DNA from: an uncultured Microbulbifer sp.
GTDB taxonomy: Bacteria > Pseudomonadota > Gammaproteobacteria > Pseudomonadales > Cellvibrionaceae
NCBI RefSeq assembly: GCF_947504145.1
Contig: NZ_CANNGQ010000002.1
Span: 558,001-622,000, forward strand
Length of the DNA stretch: 64,000 nucleotides
Direction: 5' to 3'
The notes under the pieces were generated by a model, which worked only from the letters and a program-made list of their open reading frames with translations, made no database searches and was not told where the DNA came from. Shown here one piece after another: positions 26,212-35,898 of the stretch (position 1 is the first letter of the stretch; each line of letters starts with the position of its first letter). The translations under genes and the position numbers were made by a program.

Positions 26212-26648
26212 AACTAATTCCTGAATTAAAAAGAGTGTTGCCTCGAAAGGCGGGTAGTGCTTGATGTAAAGGCTCTTAATAACTGCAGGACGTAGTAAAA
26301 CCAAATCTGGTAAAACCAGATCATGGGATTACAAATACGACAGTGATATAGCGGTATAAATAAAAGTCTTTCTTTCTAGCAGGGCGTACTCTATACGCAT
26401 ATCGCCCCCCTGTCTAGAAATCGTTCAGAGACTGTCCAGTGTTGTTCAAGTGGCGGGGAGTGGCTCCCCCGTGGTCTGCTAGGCTGCTATTCAGCGGATT
26501 GCCTCGCCGCATGGCTCAAATTGCGCCAAACGGCGTGGAAAAGCTCGTAAACATGGCCCATCAGCAAAGTCCGTAAACGAAACCCGTAAACAGAGGCCTG
26601 TGGGTATCGGTAGACGGTCGGAACCGTTCATACAGACAAGGGATTATC
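26212..26648. other. 437-bp divergent intergenic region holding the cold-shock gene leader
   Basis: No gene. On the minus strand it probably includes a long structured 5' leader of the cold-shock mRNA, as in cspA-type genes. A perfect small hairpin lies at 26305-26321. It also holds the acetolactate synthase promoter on the plus strand. Confidence 0.5.
26305..26321 (-). promoter_or_regulatory. short perfect hairpin in the presumed cold-shock mRNA leader
   Basis: ATCTGGT (26305-26311) and ACCAGAT (26315-26321) pair with a 3-nt loop, about 95 bp upstream of the cold-shock start codon. It could be part of a temperature-responsive leader fold or an operator. Confidence 0.4.
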
Positions 26649-28289
26649 GTGAAAGCATCGGATCTGTTCGTGCGTGCGCTGGAGGCGGAGGGCGTCGAGT
26701 TTGTGTTCGGGATCCCCGGTGAGGAAAACCTGGACCTGCTGGAATCCCTGCGCGGCTCCAAAATCAAACTGATCGTCGGCCGTCACGAACAGGCCGCGGG
26801 CTTTATGGCCGCTACCTACGGCCGTCTCACCGGCAATGCTGGCGTCTGCCTGTCGACACTCGGGCCTGGCGCTACCAATCTGGTCACCGCCGCGGCCTAT
26901 GCGCAGCTGGGCGCCATGCCTATGGTGATGGTCACCGGCCAGAAACCCATCAAAAGCTCCAAGCAGGGCCAGTTTCAGATCATTGATATCGTCGACATGA
27001 TGCAGCCGCTGACCAAGTTCACCAAGGTCATCGTCAGTGGCGACAATGTGCCCGCCCATGTGCGTGAAGCATTTCGCCTGTCTGAGGAGGAGCGCCCTGG
27101 CGCCACCCACCTGGAGTTGCCGGAAGATATCGCTCGCGAACAGTCCACCATGCCGGTGCTGGAGCCCACCTTCACCCGTCGCCCTATTGCCGAGTACAAA
27201 GCCGTGTGCCAGGCCGCCCAGGCGATCGCCGCTGCACGAAAACCACTGCTGTTGATTGGTGCCGGTGCCAACCGCAAGCTCACCGCGAAAATACTGCGTG
27301 AATTTGTCGCCAAGCTGGGTGTGCCGGCGGTGACCACGCAGATGGGCAAGGGCGTGATTGATGAGGTGAGCGCACACTTCATTGGTAACACCGCGCTGTC
27401 CGATGGGGATTTTGTTCACCGCGCCATCGACCAGGCCGACCTGATCATCAACGTCGGTCACGACGTGGTAGAAAAGCCGCCGTTCTTTATGCGCCCCGGC
27501 GGTCCGGCCGTGGTGCATATCAACTTTAATTCCGCCCAGGTGGACCCGGTGTACTTTCCACAGATCGAAGTAGTGGGGGATATCGCCAACAGCTTATGGC
27601 AGCTGAAGGAGAAGTTGGAGCCGCAGGAGCACTGGAGCTTTGCCGACGCACATCGCATTCGCAATGCACTGCAAAAACATATTCACGAAGGGGCGCAGGA
27701 CGACAGCTTCCCGGTTAAACCGCAGCGGCTGGTCAAGGAAGTGCGCGAGGCGGTGCCCGCCGACGGCATCATCGCGCTGGACAACGGCATGTACAAAATC
27801 TGGTTTGCGCGCAACTACCAGGCTCACGCGCCGAATACCGTGCTGCTCGACAATGCGCTTGCCACCATGGGTGCCGGGTTACCCTCTGCAATGGCGGCGA
27901 AGCTGGTCTATCCAGGGCGTAGTGTGCTCGCCATCTGCGGCGACGGTGGCTTTATGATGAACTCTCAGGAGCTGGAAACGGCGGTGCGGCTGAAGTTCGA
28001 CCTGGTGATACTGGTGCTGCGGGATGACGGTTACGGCATGATCAAGTGGAAGCAGGCGCAGATGGACTTTCACGATTTCGGGCTGGATTTCGGCAACCCG
28101 GATTTTGTCGCTTACGCGCAATCCTATGGTGCCAGTGGTCACCGAATCGAGGCCACCGCGGAAGTGCGCCCCACCATCGAGCGCTGTATGCAGGAAGGTG
28201 GGGTGCACCTGATCGATGTGCCGGTGGATTACGCGGACAACGACCGCATCCTTAACCGGGAAATCCGCGAGCTGTCGCGCAAGCTTTAG
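26649..28289 (+). CDS. acetolactate synthase large subunit, catabolic (AlsS-like) type
   Basis: A 546-residue ThDP enzyme condensing two pyruvates to 2-acetolactate. It has the N-terminal catalytic glutamate motif F-G-I-P-G-E-E-N, the L-G-P-G-A-T-N segment, and the C-terminal ThDP/Mg motif [15 protein letters not shown]. No regulatory small subunit gene is adjacent and the N-terminus resembles orphan or catabolic enzymes, so a role in overflow metabolism is more likely than branched-chain synthesis; this is inference. GTG start with AAGGGA upstream. Its stop overlaps the ybiT stop by 3-4 bases. Confidence 0.8.
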   Translation: MKASDLFVRALEAEGVEFVFGIPGEENLDLLESLRGSKIKLIVGRHEQAAGFMAATYGRLTGNAGVCLSTLGPGATNLVTAAAYAQLGAMPMVMVTGQKPIKSSKQGQFQIIDIVDMMQPLTKFTKVIVSGDNVPAHVREAFRLSEEERPGATHLELPEDIAREQSTMPVLEPTFTRRPIAEYKAVCQAAQAIAAARKPLLLIGAGANRKLTAKILREFVAKLGVPAVTTQMGKGVIDEVSAHFIGNTALSDGDFVHRAIDQADLIINVGHDVVEKPPFFMRPGGPAVVHINFNSAQVDPVYFPQIEVVGDIANSLWQLKEKLEPQEHWSFADAHRIRNALQKHIHEGAQDDSFPVKPQRLVKEVREAVPADGIIALDNGMYKIWFARNYQAHAPNTVLLDNALATMGAGLPSAMAAKLVYPGRSVLAICGDGGFMMNSQELETAVRLKFDLVILVLRDDGYGMIKWKQAQMDFHDFGLDFGNPDFVAYAQSYGASGHRIEATAEVRPTIERCMQEGGVHLIDVPVDYADNDRILNREIRELSRKL

Positions 28290-29893
28290 GCTGCCTGGGC
28301 TTCCAGCCTCGCACGGTCCGCCAGGTACTCGTTATAGGTTCCCTGGAAGTCGTTCAGCTTGTGATCCTTGATTTCCAGCACTCGGGTCGCTAGCGAGGAC
28401 ACGAACTGGCGGTCGTGACTGACGAATATGAGTGTGCCTTCATACTGTGACAGCGCCTTGTTCAGCGCCTCGATGGATTCCATATCCAGGTGGTTGGTGG
28501 GTTCGTCCATCACCAGCACATTGGTGTCCATCATCATCAGCTTGCCGAACAGCAGGCGGTTCTTCTCACCACCGGAGCAGACCCGTGCCTTCTTGTTGGC
28601 GTCGTCGGCGGTAAACAGCAGGCGGCCGAGCATGCCGCGCACGGCGAGGTCATCGTGCTTGGGGGTGCGCCACTGGGACATCCATTCGAAGATGGTGAGG
28701 TCGTTGTCGAACTCCGCGCTGGCGTCCTGCGGGCAGTAGCCGATGGCTGCATTCTCCGACCACTTCACCACGCCACTGTTGGCCTGTAGCTGGTCCACCA
28801 GGCAGCGCAGAAAGGTAGTCTTGCCCACGCCGTTCTCGCCGATTACTGCCAGGCGCGCGCCTGCTTCCAGGATCATCTCGCCACCGGCAAACAGCGGCTC
28901 GCCTGCAAACCCGTGGGACAGGCCTTCGAGGGTCAGCGCCTGGCGGTGTAGCTTCTTGCTCTGCTGGAAGGTGATATAGGGTTTTATCCGGCTGGAAGGC
29001 TTCACCTCGTCCAGCTTGATCTTCTCCATCTTTTTCGCGCGCGAACTGGCCTGTTTGGCTTTGGAGGCGTTGGCGGAGAAGCGGTTTACAAACGACTGAA
29101 GCTCTTCCAGTTCCGCTGACTTCTTGGCGTTCTCCGCGTGCAGTTGTTCCTGAATCAGGGTGGATGCCGCAACGAAATCCTCATAATTGCCCGGGAATAC
29201 GCGCAGCTCGCCGTAATCGATGTCTGCCATATGGGTGCAGACCTGATTGAGGAAGTGGCGATCGTGGGAAATGATGATCATGGTACTTTTGCGCTGGTTC
29301 AGCACTTCCGCCAACCAGTGAATGGTGTGGATATCCAGGTTGTTGGTCGGTTCGTCCAGCAGCAGAATGTCCGGGTCGGCAAACAGTGCCTGTGCCAGCA
29401 GCACCCGCACCTTCCAGCCCGGTGCTACCTGCTTCATCGGGCCGAAGTGCAGGGATTCTTCGATCCCGGCTTCCAGCAGAATCTCGCCCGCGCGGCTCTC
29501 CGCACTGTAGCCGTCCAGCTCTGCAAACTGGACCTCCAGGTCGGCCACACGCATACCTTCTTCTTCGCTCATTTCCGGTAGCGAGTAAATACGGTCGCGC
29601 TCCTGCTTGATCTCCCACAGGCGGGTGTCGCCCATGATCACCGCATCGACCACCGAGTACTCCTCAAACGCAAACTGGTCCTGGCTCAGAACGCCGACCG
29701 TACAGCCGGGCTCGATGGACACATTGCCTGCGCTGGGTGCCAGCGCGCCGCTCAGGATCTTCATAAAGGTGGACTTGCCACAGCCATTGGCCCCAATCAG
29801 GCCATAGCGGTTGCCGTTGCCGAACTTGGCAGAGATGTTTTCAAACAGCGGCTGTGCACCAAACTGCATGGTGATATTGGCGGTGGTGATCAA
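28286..29893 (-). CDS. ybiT: ABC-F family ATPase YbiT
   Basis: 535 residues with two ATP-binding cassettes: Walker [10 protein letters not shown] and G-E-N-G-V-G-K-T-T, Walker [12 protein letters not shown] and [10 protein letters not shown]. An inter-domain linker with a lysine-rich coiled coil lies at about 240-310. There are no membrane helices. ABC-F proteins act on ribosomes. I chose the TTG at 29893 because E. coli YbiT (530 residues) begins at this point (L-x-x-x-x-N-[IV]-T-M-Q-F-G) and GGGAAG lies six bases upstream; an in-frame start at 29992 would add an unrelated basic segment. Confidence 0.9.
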   Translation of the reverse strand: MITTANITMQFGAQPLFENISAKFGNGNRYGLIGANGCGKSTFMKILSGALAPSAGNVSIEPGCTVGVLSQDQFAFEEYSVVDAVIMGDTRLWEIKQERDRIYSLPEMSEEEGMRVADLEVQFAELDGYSAESRAGEILLEAGIEESLHFGPMKQVAPGWKVRVLLAQALFADPDILLLDEPTNNLDIHTIHWLAEVLNQRKSTMIIISHDRHFLNQVCTHMADIDYGELRVFPGNYEDFVAASTLIQEQLHAENAKKSAELEELQSFVNRFSANASKAKQASSRAKKMEKIKLDEVKPSSRIKPYITFQQSKKLHRQALTLEGLSHGFAGEPLFAGGEMILEAGARLAVIGENGVGKTTFLRCLVDQLQANSGVVKWSENAAIGYCPQDASAEFDNDLTIFEWMSQWRTPKHDDLAVRGMLGRLLFTADDANKKARVCSGGEKNRLLFGKLMMMDTNVLVMDEPTNHLDMESIEALNKALSQYEGTLIFVSHDRQFVSSLATRVLEIKDHKLNDFQGTYNEYLADRARLEAQAA

Positions 29894-30140
29894 GAGAGTC
29901 TTCCCGGGGGCTTGCAGGTGAATGGAGCGTGGCTGTGTACGCGCGCGGATAGCCAGCGTCGCCATAACGCAGAGGTACGGCGGGCCGCGCACTATAAGGG
30001 CTTGGGGGTGGTATGTCGAGCAAGTTGTCTATAAAGCATCCAGCTCGGGTGGGTGACAGTTACTTTTTCCACACTCCCGTATGAGGTATTTTGCGCTGCT
30101 CGATTTCACTTACATAGTCACAACCTGACAGGAGTCTCCA

Positions 30141-31253
30141 TTGAACCGATTGGCCCATCTGGATGCGCTGCGCGGTATTGCCGCCTTGCTCGTGGTCTGG
30201 CAGCACACATCAGAATCTTTTGTGAAGCTCCCCGGTGTTGCCGAACGAGGCAGTTGGCTCGCGGATGTGGCTTGGAGTGTGGACTTCGGTCGAATCGGTG
30301 TCGTCTGCTTTTTCCTGATATCGGGATTTATCATCCCGTACAGTTTTTCGTCTGGACCAGGCGCTGTGCGAACATTTGCTATCCGCCGTTTTTTCCGCCT
30401 CTACCCTGTGTACTGGGCTTCCGTGGTGCTGGCTGTTTTGGTGGGTTCCGCCTTCGCCGCGCACAGTTGGGATACGGCGACCCTGGTCGCTAACTTCACA
30501 ATGATACAGAAAATCATCGGCTACTCGCACATCCAGGGACTGTACTGGACGTTGCAAGTCGAGTTGATCTTCTACCTCTTGTGCGGGGGGATATTTTACT
30601 TTGGAAAAATGCGGAGTGTGCCATTTCTAATTTTAGCGACGGCGCTGCTATTGGTATTGTTTGTCGGGGCTGAGTTGGCTTTTCGGACAGTATTGAAAGG
30701 CAGTGATTTCCCATCCGAACTGCAGTATATCCCTTACTTTCTTTCGATCATGTTCTGCGGGGCGATTATTCGAGAGATATTCCTGGGTGAGCATTCCCTC
30801 CATAATCGACTCATATTTGCGCTTGCACCAGCGGCCGTATTTGGTATCCCCGCGATGGTGCTCTTTCTTTATTCGCTCGGGTTTCAATTCACTCAAGAGC
30901 CGATACGATTCGGCGTATCTTATTTGATGGCACTGGGTATTTTTATTGCGGCTATGTTTGTCAGATGGCCTGTGCCAAAACCGTTGGCGTGGCTTGGGTT
31001 GATCAGTTATTCCATTTACCTATTTCATCCGGTTTCCATGGTGCTTATTCGTTGGGCGCAGAGGCAACCTTGGGCTGGGTTTACCGAATCATGGGGACTC
31101 TGGATGTACATGTCAGTGGCTGCTGCGATAACAATCGTGTTGGCTACCGTCACTTATTACGTCATTGAGCGACCTTCTATTCGCCTGGGGCGATACTTTA
31201 GCCTGCGAGGGGCAACCCCCTCGACTCATATGATCGTGCAACGTGGAACCTAG
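30141..31253 (+). CDS. acyltransferase 3 family membrane protein
   Basis: A 370-residue polytopic protein with about ten hydrophobic helices. The N-terminal motif L-D-A-L-R-G-I-A-A-L-L-V-V-W-Q-H holds the conserved Arg and His of the acyltransferase 3 (OafA-like) family, and F-F-R-L-Y-P-V-Y-W follows. Members transfer acetyl or other acyl groups to surface glycans. The start is TTG with GGAG about nine bases upstream. No polysaccharide gene cluster is adjacent, so the acceptor is unknown. Confidence 0.8.
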   Translation: MNRLAHLDALRGIAALLVVWQHTSESFVKLPGVAERGSWLADVAWSVDFGRIGVVCFFLISGFIIPYSFSSGPGAVRTFAIRRFFRLYPVYWASVVLAVLVGSAFAAHSWDTATLVANFTMIQKIIGYSHIQGLYWTLQVELIFYLLCGGIFYFGKMRSVPFLILATALLLVLFVGAELAFRTVLKGSDFPSELQYIPYFLSIMFCGAIIREIFLGEHSLHNRLIFALAPAAVFGIPAMVLFLYSLGFQFTQEPIRFGVSYLMALGIFIAAMFVRWPVPKPLAWLGLISYSIYLFHPVSMVLIRWAQRQPWAGFTESWGLWMYMSVAAAITIVLATVTYYVIERPSIRLGRYFSLRGATPSTHMIVQRGT

Positions 31254-31470
31254 TGGTCTGGAAATCTGTACAGTTACTTGGGTATGTCTGGCTGTATTCG
31301 ATTTTACGTATCAGCATCCACCATCCTGGTGAAAATATTTCTGTTGGTGGTATCCGCGGAAAGCAAAGAGTATGGCGGCGGGGCAGTAAAATTTGTCCGG
31401 TTTTTGAACAGCTGGGGTGTGGGCTTTGCTAGTATTGGGACAGCTTGCATCGGTCCAATCTGGAGACACC

Positions 31471-31890
31471 ATGAAATCCAACTGTATGCATCTCGCCATC
31501 CCCGCCGGAGATCTGGATACTGCCAGGAGGTTTTACTGCGACATACTCGGCTGTAAAACCGGCAACAGTGAAGCGGGACACTGGGTGGATATCGATTTCT
31601 GGGGCAACGAGCTCACGCTGCACCAGAGCAGTGAGCAGTTGCCCAATGTGCGCCACGAAGTGGATATGGGGGCCGTAGCGGTGCCACACTTCGGCGCGCA
31701 TTTACCCGATGATGAGTTTCAGGCGCTGAAAGCGCGGATCAATGCCGCCGGCCTTGAGTATCTGGATAAACCCTACCGCCGTTTTGTTGGTGACGAATAC
31801 GAGCAGGAAACGTTCTTTATCAAAGACCCCAACGGTAACGTGCTGGAAATGAAATCCATGGTGAACCCGGAACTGATGTTCAGGACTTAG
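31471..31890 (+). CDS. VOC family (glyoxalase/bleomycin resistance fold) protein
   Basis: 139 residues with two beta-alpha-beta-beta-beta modules: H-L-A-I-P-A-G-D-L-D-T-A-R-R-F-Y at the start, V-P-H-F-G-A-H in the middle and F-F-I-K-D-P-N-G-N-V-L-E-M-K near the end. His and Glu ligands for a metal are present. The ATG at 31471 has GGAGA upstream. The substrate is not predictable. Confidence 0.85.
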   Translation: MKSNCMHLAIPAGDLDTARRFYCDILGCKTGNSEAGHWVDIDFWGNELTLHQSSEQLPNVRHEVDMGAVAVPHFGAHLPDDEFQALKARINAAGLEYLDKPYRRFVGDEYEQETFFIKDPNGNVLEMKSMVNPELMFRT

Positions 31891-32287
31891 CTTTGTCACT
31901 GCGTTCACCGCTATCGTTCTGAATAAATACACTGCCTGCCTACGGCCTTCGAAATAAATAACACGGTGGTGCCAGTTATCGACGCGTTTTCTGTGATCAA
32001 AAGACACCGAATGTAATCGCGTGTAAGACGATGTACGCCAACTGTTATCTGCGTGTTTATTCAGTATTTCTTATCGATATCAAACAGTTGCCGCTCACCA
32101 ATTTTTAGTTTGATTCGCTTCGAGAATATCTGTCGCTAATCCCATTTTTGAACTGTTGTCTGGAAAAATACTTCACTGATACTCTCCCCGCGCGCTCTGG
32201 TTGTCCAGGAAGGATACAGAAGCCTGGGTAGCGTAAATGCCTGTCAATACTCAACCGTATTCATTTACCGCAAAAAGGAATTTAGTG
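31891..32287. other. 397-bp AT-richer gap before the two-gene cassette
   Basis: No gene was recognised. Base composition is visibly lower in GC than the flanking genes. It should carry the promoter of the downstream cassette; I could not assign convincing -35/-10 elements. Confidence 0.45.
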
Positions 32288-33946
32288 ATGCCAGATACAA
32301 ATAATGAACCCAAGGCAATTCAGTTCAGCGAAGCGGGTCAGCCTGCGAAGATAAACTATCAGGTACCTCTGCCCGGTGCCCATACCGGCCGCCGGATAAT
32401 GGAGCTGGATCTTGGCCTTAACGCGAACGATTTCACCACCCAGGCCAAATCGGCGGGAACCTCATATAAAGACTCACTCGGTATCGACCCGAAAGTGAAA
32501 GAGAACCTGATTCCCAATGACGCCAAAGTGAACAACTTTCTCAGCGAGAGTATTCACCGCATCAGCACTCGGGTTACCCGGCTGCCACTCGACGTCAAAC
32601 CTGCCCGGGCAGCAGTGGAGTCGACCGCCACCGCAAAAAATGCAAGCCCTAAAATGCATACCATTGCGGCACTCAACTACGCTATTGACCCGGAAGTCTT
32701 CAAGGAAAGTATTCAAACCGGTATTGTGCTGGTACCCACGGTTGGCTGGGCTGGAAACCTGCTCTATACCCCGCACCCGGTTGATGCACCGGAAAAGCCG
32801 AAGATATTTCTGGTGGAACGTTACGGCGTCAGCTCCTTCCTCGGCGATTACGGCATGGGGAAAACGGTGAAAACCTTCACCCTGCTACCCGGAGAAACCA
32901 CGCGTATTTCCATGCGCACCTGGCAGAGTACCAAGGAAAGCCGTGAAGAATCCTCCAGCATCATCGACTCCCACGAGCAGTCCGCGCGCGAGCGCTTTGC
33001 CGACAAGATTCAGAACGAGACCACTGACAAGCAAACCAAATCCAAAACCGAGGAGTGGCACGTGGAGGCTGAGGTCTCCGCCAGCTGGGGCTTCGGCAGT
33101 GCCAGTGTGTCTGGTGGTGGTAGTGGAGAGTATTCCAGCGGGCGCGAGCAGTTTGCCAAACAGGCTGCGGAATCGGTAAAAGAGCATGCTGCTGAGTCAT
33201 CCAGCAAGCGTGAGATGTCCGTGACCAGCAGCTCCGAACGGGAAGAGGAGTCCGGGTCAGAAACTATTATCGAGCGCACCATCAGCAATGCGAACATGCG
33301 CCGGGTTCTCAATTTTGTGTTTCGCGAACTCAACCAGGAATATATTACCAAGCTGCACCTCAAAGACGTCCGTGTGGCCTTCACTAACGGCCGCCGCGAC
33401 TCCTGGCGCGAAGTGCCGATCTCCGGGCTTTTGGGCTTTCTGGAAGAGTTTGTTGTTGCCAGCAAAATCCCACAAGTGGCTGGCGCCATCCTGAAAATTG
33501 CCGGCTATATTGCCGACAACGAAGATGTCATGGTCCCGACGCTCGAGCGTGTAAATCTGGTGGACCACGGTACGCGTATAGAAATCGAACCGGCAACCCT
33601 CGACAGTGATGGCGAATTCCCTGTTCCCACGCCCACCAGCTACTACCGTTTCAAAACCGGTCCCCTCCGCCAGGAAGAGTCCAGTAATCCTGTGGATGGT
33701 GTATTGCTGAATGATTCACGAATCACCATGCGCACTGACAGCGTCCTCGTCGAAGCGCTGCTCGGGCAGGCCGACGCGCTGGATGAATATGCGATGGCGA
33801 TTCAGCGCGCCGCGGCGAACAAAGAGACCCTGGCCAACGAGCGCGAGCGGATTGTGCAGCAGGCAATTGCCGACGCGAAGCTTGAGGACCGTCTGGAAAC
33901 CATTGTCGACCTGAACCGCCTGTGTGCCGTAGAGCCGGCAGAATAA
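32288..33946 (+). CDS. uncharacterised 552-residue protein, first gene of a two-gene cassette
   Basis: Family not recognised. No signal peptide or clear membrane helix. Residues 1-170 are mixed. Residues 170-212 contain F-L-V-E-R-Y-G-V-S-S-F-L-G-D-Y-G-M-G-K and L-L-P-G-E-T-T-R-I-S. Residues 213-255 are highly charged and helical. Residues 257-283 alternate polar and hydrophobic residues (V, A, V, A, W, F) and end in a Gly/Ser run. Residues 284-330 are again charged/Ser-rich. The rest is a globular C-terminal domain. ATG 32288 has AAGGAA seven bases upstream; an in-frame ATG at 32237 is weaker. The next gene begins 13 bp after the stop with a consensus Shine-Dalgarno, so the two are almost certainly co-transcribed and co-functional. 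Confidence 0.75.
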   Translation: MPDTNNEPKAIQFSEAGQPAKINYQVPLPGAHTGRRIMELDLGLNANDFTTQAKSAGTSYKDSLGIDPKVKENLIPNDAKVNNFLSESIHRISTRVTRLPLDVKPARAAVESTATAKNASPKMHTIAALNYAIDPEVFKESIQTGIVLVPTVGWAGNLLYTPHPVDAPEKPKIFLVERYGVSSFLGDYGMGKTVKTFTLLPGETTRISMRTWQSTKESREESSSIIDSHEQSARERFADKIQNETTDKQTKSKTEEWHVEAEVSASWGFGSASVSGGGSGEYSSGREQFAKQAAESVKEHAAESSSKREMSVTSSSEREEESGSETIIERTISNANMRRVLNFVFRELNQEYITKLHLKDVRVAFTNGRRDSWREVPISGLLGFLEEFVVASKIPQVAGAILKIAGYIADNEDVMVPTLERVNLVDHGTRIEIEPATLDSDGEFPVPTPTSYYRFKTGPLRQEESSNPVDGVLLNDSRITMRTDSVLVEALLGQADALDEYAMAIQRAAANKETLANERERIVQQAIADAKLEDRLETIVDLNRLCAVEPAE

Positions 33947-33959
33947 GGAGGGCCACACG

Positions 33960-34847
33960 ATGGATCCAAATCATCCAGTCACTGATGTGGCCCGGTTCCT
34001 CAATGCAACGGAGCTGACGCAGACGCCGGTGGCAGACACCAAAGCGGCCAAGGGGAGCGGATCATCCGCTGCCAAGGGGCCGTCAATTAATACGCTGATG
34101 CTGTACGACAGTGGCGACTCGGGGATTGGCAAGTTCGCACCGATACTCGCGCGCGCCTATTACCCGAACGCAAAACTGGTGGGCGTAGGCTCACTGGCTG
34201 AACTCGCCGCGGCCCTGAGCAAATACGGCAAGATTGATACGCTGATCATCGACGTGCACTCGGGTCCAGGGTTCCTGCTGATTGGTGGTGCAAGTCCCAC
34301 CACGAAAAAAGTACGTCAAGCGCTGGCGAAAACGGGAGTGATTGTACAATCGAAGATCGTCTTCGAGGGCTGCCAGATTATGCAGGACCCGATCGATACC
34401 TGTCAGATGGTGGAGTCAATCTGTGGGCCGAACGCACAGGTCTCGGGCTTTACCTATTTCAGTATCTCCAATACATTCGAGATTGATTTCACCGAGTTTG
34501 ATGATCCTGCGGAGATTCAAGCGTTCTACGATGATTTCACCATGGACTATATAGTGCCCGGTCTTCCAAGTGCGAAAGCATCTGTGGGGCGGGTCATTAC
34601 CCACGGTCGGCGCTGGTTCCGCAGTGATTTCAATGAAACATTACCCGAAGATGCCGGCGGTGCGCGAATCAAGAGTTTGCAAGATCTTAAGGATTACCAG
34701 ATCAAAAACGCTCAGGATGCATTAAAAGCCAAGGCAGACTTCTCGGGGCCGGTAGTGCCGGGGGCAAAAGTAACTGTGACGGATGTAGCTGTTGTAGCGC
34801 AGGCGAATAGCCAGAAATCGTCAGCGCCCGTGCCTGTCGCGCCCTGA
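33960..34847 (+). CDS. protein with caspase/CHAT/DUF4347-like His-Cys arrangement, second gene of the cassette
   Basis: 295 residues. After a flexible 40-residue Ala/Lys/Ser-rich N-terminus comes an alpha/beta core. Strand L-I-I-D-V-H-S-G-P-G (His100) is followed 38 residues later by K-I-V-F-E-G-C-Q-I (Cys138). H-x-G...G-C after adjacent beta strands is the dyad layout of clan CD peptidases (caspases, CHAT) and of DUF4347. The C-terminal 45 residues are low-complexity. AAGGAGG precedes the ATG by about nine bases. Peptidase activity is an inference. The companion gene product would be the first substrate or partner to consider. A strong terminator follows. Confidence 0.65.
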   Translation: MDPNHPVTDVARFLNATELTQTPVADTKAAKGSGSSAAKGPSINTLMLYDSGDSGIGKFAPILARAYYPNAKLVGVGSLAELAAALSKYGKIDTLIIDVHSGPGFLLIGGASPTTKKVRQALAKTGVIVQSKIVFEGCQIMQDPIDTCQMVESICGPNAQVSGFTYFSISNTFEIDFTEFDDPAEIQAFYDDFTMDYIVPGLPSAKASVGRVITHGRRWFRSDFNETLPEDAGGARIKSLQDLKDYQIKNAQDALKAKADFSGPVVPGAKVTVTDVAVVAQANSQKSSAPVPVAP

Positions 34848-34872
34848 GTGGTCCAGGTTTTGTAAGCCAACC

Positions 34873-34907
34873 AGGGGGCGCGGTAAGAGTTACCGCGCCC
34901 CCTTTTT
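34873..34907 (+). terminator. intrinsic terminator of the two-gene cassette
   Basis: A perfect 14-bp stem (34873-34886 with 34890-34903) with loop GAG is followed by TTTT. The stop codon of the opposing methyltransferase-like gene lies in the downstream arm. Confidence 0.9.
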
Positions 34908-35618
34908 ACATACATATACGGAGTTCGTGGATTCATCGCTCAGAAAAGGGTTGTAGAACGACACCACATGGGACTCGACGGTTTCAAACACCGTTCCCAG
35001 CAGCCGCTCAAAGTCTGGTTCGGGGAGGTTTTGCGACCACATGGCGAATACCCCGTTCGGTTTGAGTTGTTCCGCCATCAGCGCCAGATTCTCGGTGGTA
35101 TAAAAGCTCGCATTCGCCGCGTTCAGATACTCCGTTGGCGAGTGGTCGATATCCAATAATATCGCGTCGAAGCGTCTGCCCGCCCTGTTTGGATCAAAGC
35201 CCGTTGCCGGATCAGTAGCCAGATCGAAGAAGCTGCCGTGTACATAGCGGTGCCTGCTATCGGCGTTAAGGATCTTACCGAGCGGCACCTTTTCATCTTT
35301 GTGCCAGTTGATTACCGTATCCAGGGCATCGACCACCAGCATTTCATCAACCCGCTCATCCTTCAGCGCGGCCACAGCGGTGTAACCCAGTCCCAATCCG
35401 CCAACCACCACCTCGAGATCGTCGCCCTGACAGGCTGCCAGGCCAAGCGTAGAGAGTGCCTCTTCAGCTTCCACAAACATGCTCGACATCAGGAACTCAT
35501 CGCCGAGCTTCACTTCGTAAATATCTCGCTCGCCCAGTGCGGGGATACGCCGCCTACGCAGGGAGATTTCACCCAGTGGTGAAGGCTGGCTATCAATTTC
35601 TTCAAATAAAAGCGACAT
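34890..35618 (-). CDS. spermidine synthase-like SAM-dependent methyltransferase-fold protein
   Basis: 242 residues. Rossmann motif I is V-V-V-G-G-L-G-L-G-Y-T-A (about 70-81), followed by M-L-V-V-D-A-L-D and later D-A-I-L-L-D-I-D-H-S. This is the arrangement of spermidine synthase-like proteins. The aminopropyl-transfer residues cannot be assigned with confidence, so it may be a methyltransferase of another specificity. The gene ends within the terminator stem of the opposing cassette. Confidence 0.7.
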   Translation of the reverse strand: MSLLFEEIDSQPSPLGEISLRRRRIPALGERDIYEVKLGDEFLMSSMFVEAEEALSTLGLAACQGDDLEVVVGGLGLGYTAVAALKDERVDEMLVVDALDTVINWHKDEKVPLGKILNADSRHRYVHGSFFDLATDPATGFDPNRAGRRFDAILLDIDHSPTEYLNAANASFYTTENLALMAEQLKPNGVFAMWSQNLPEPDFERLLGTVFETVESHVVSFYNPFLSDESTNSVYVCKKGAR

Positions 35619-35898
35619 CGCGGGCTGTCCTATGGGAATCTGTTGTGTCCGTTTGTCGACATACTAGAGTGAAATGCTCAGAGGGTGAAGGCCGACTACT
35701 TTCTCTCATCGTGCCTGTTGATGTGAGGGCGATTATGAGCCTGTTTGGGCGCCGTATCCAGCGCTCGCATCAGGGCCTGATCTGCTACCAGTCAATCGCC
35801 CCTCCTGGTCCGATGAAGATCGTTGTGAGAGTTGATGTTTAACGCTCGCTTGCTTCAATGTGTATTTTGCTGTTGAGTTTTTTCCGGCTTATGTCTGT

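Noticed and set aside
31278..31556. A 92-codon plus-strand open frame between the acyltransferase and VOC genes
   Set aside because: Runs out of frame into the VOC gene and lacks a ribosome site; more likely chance.
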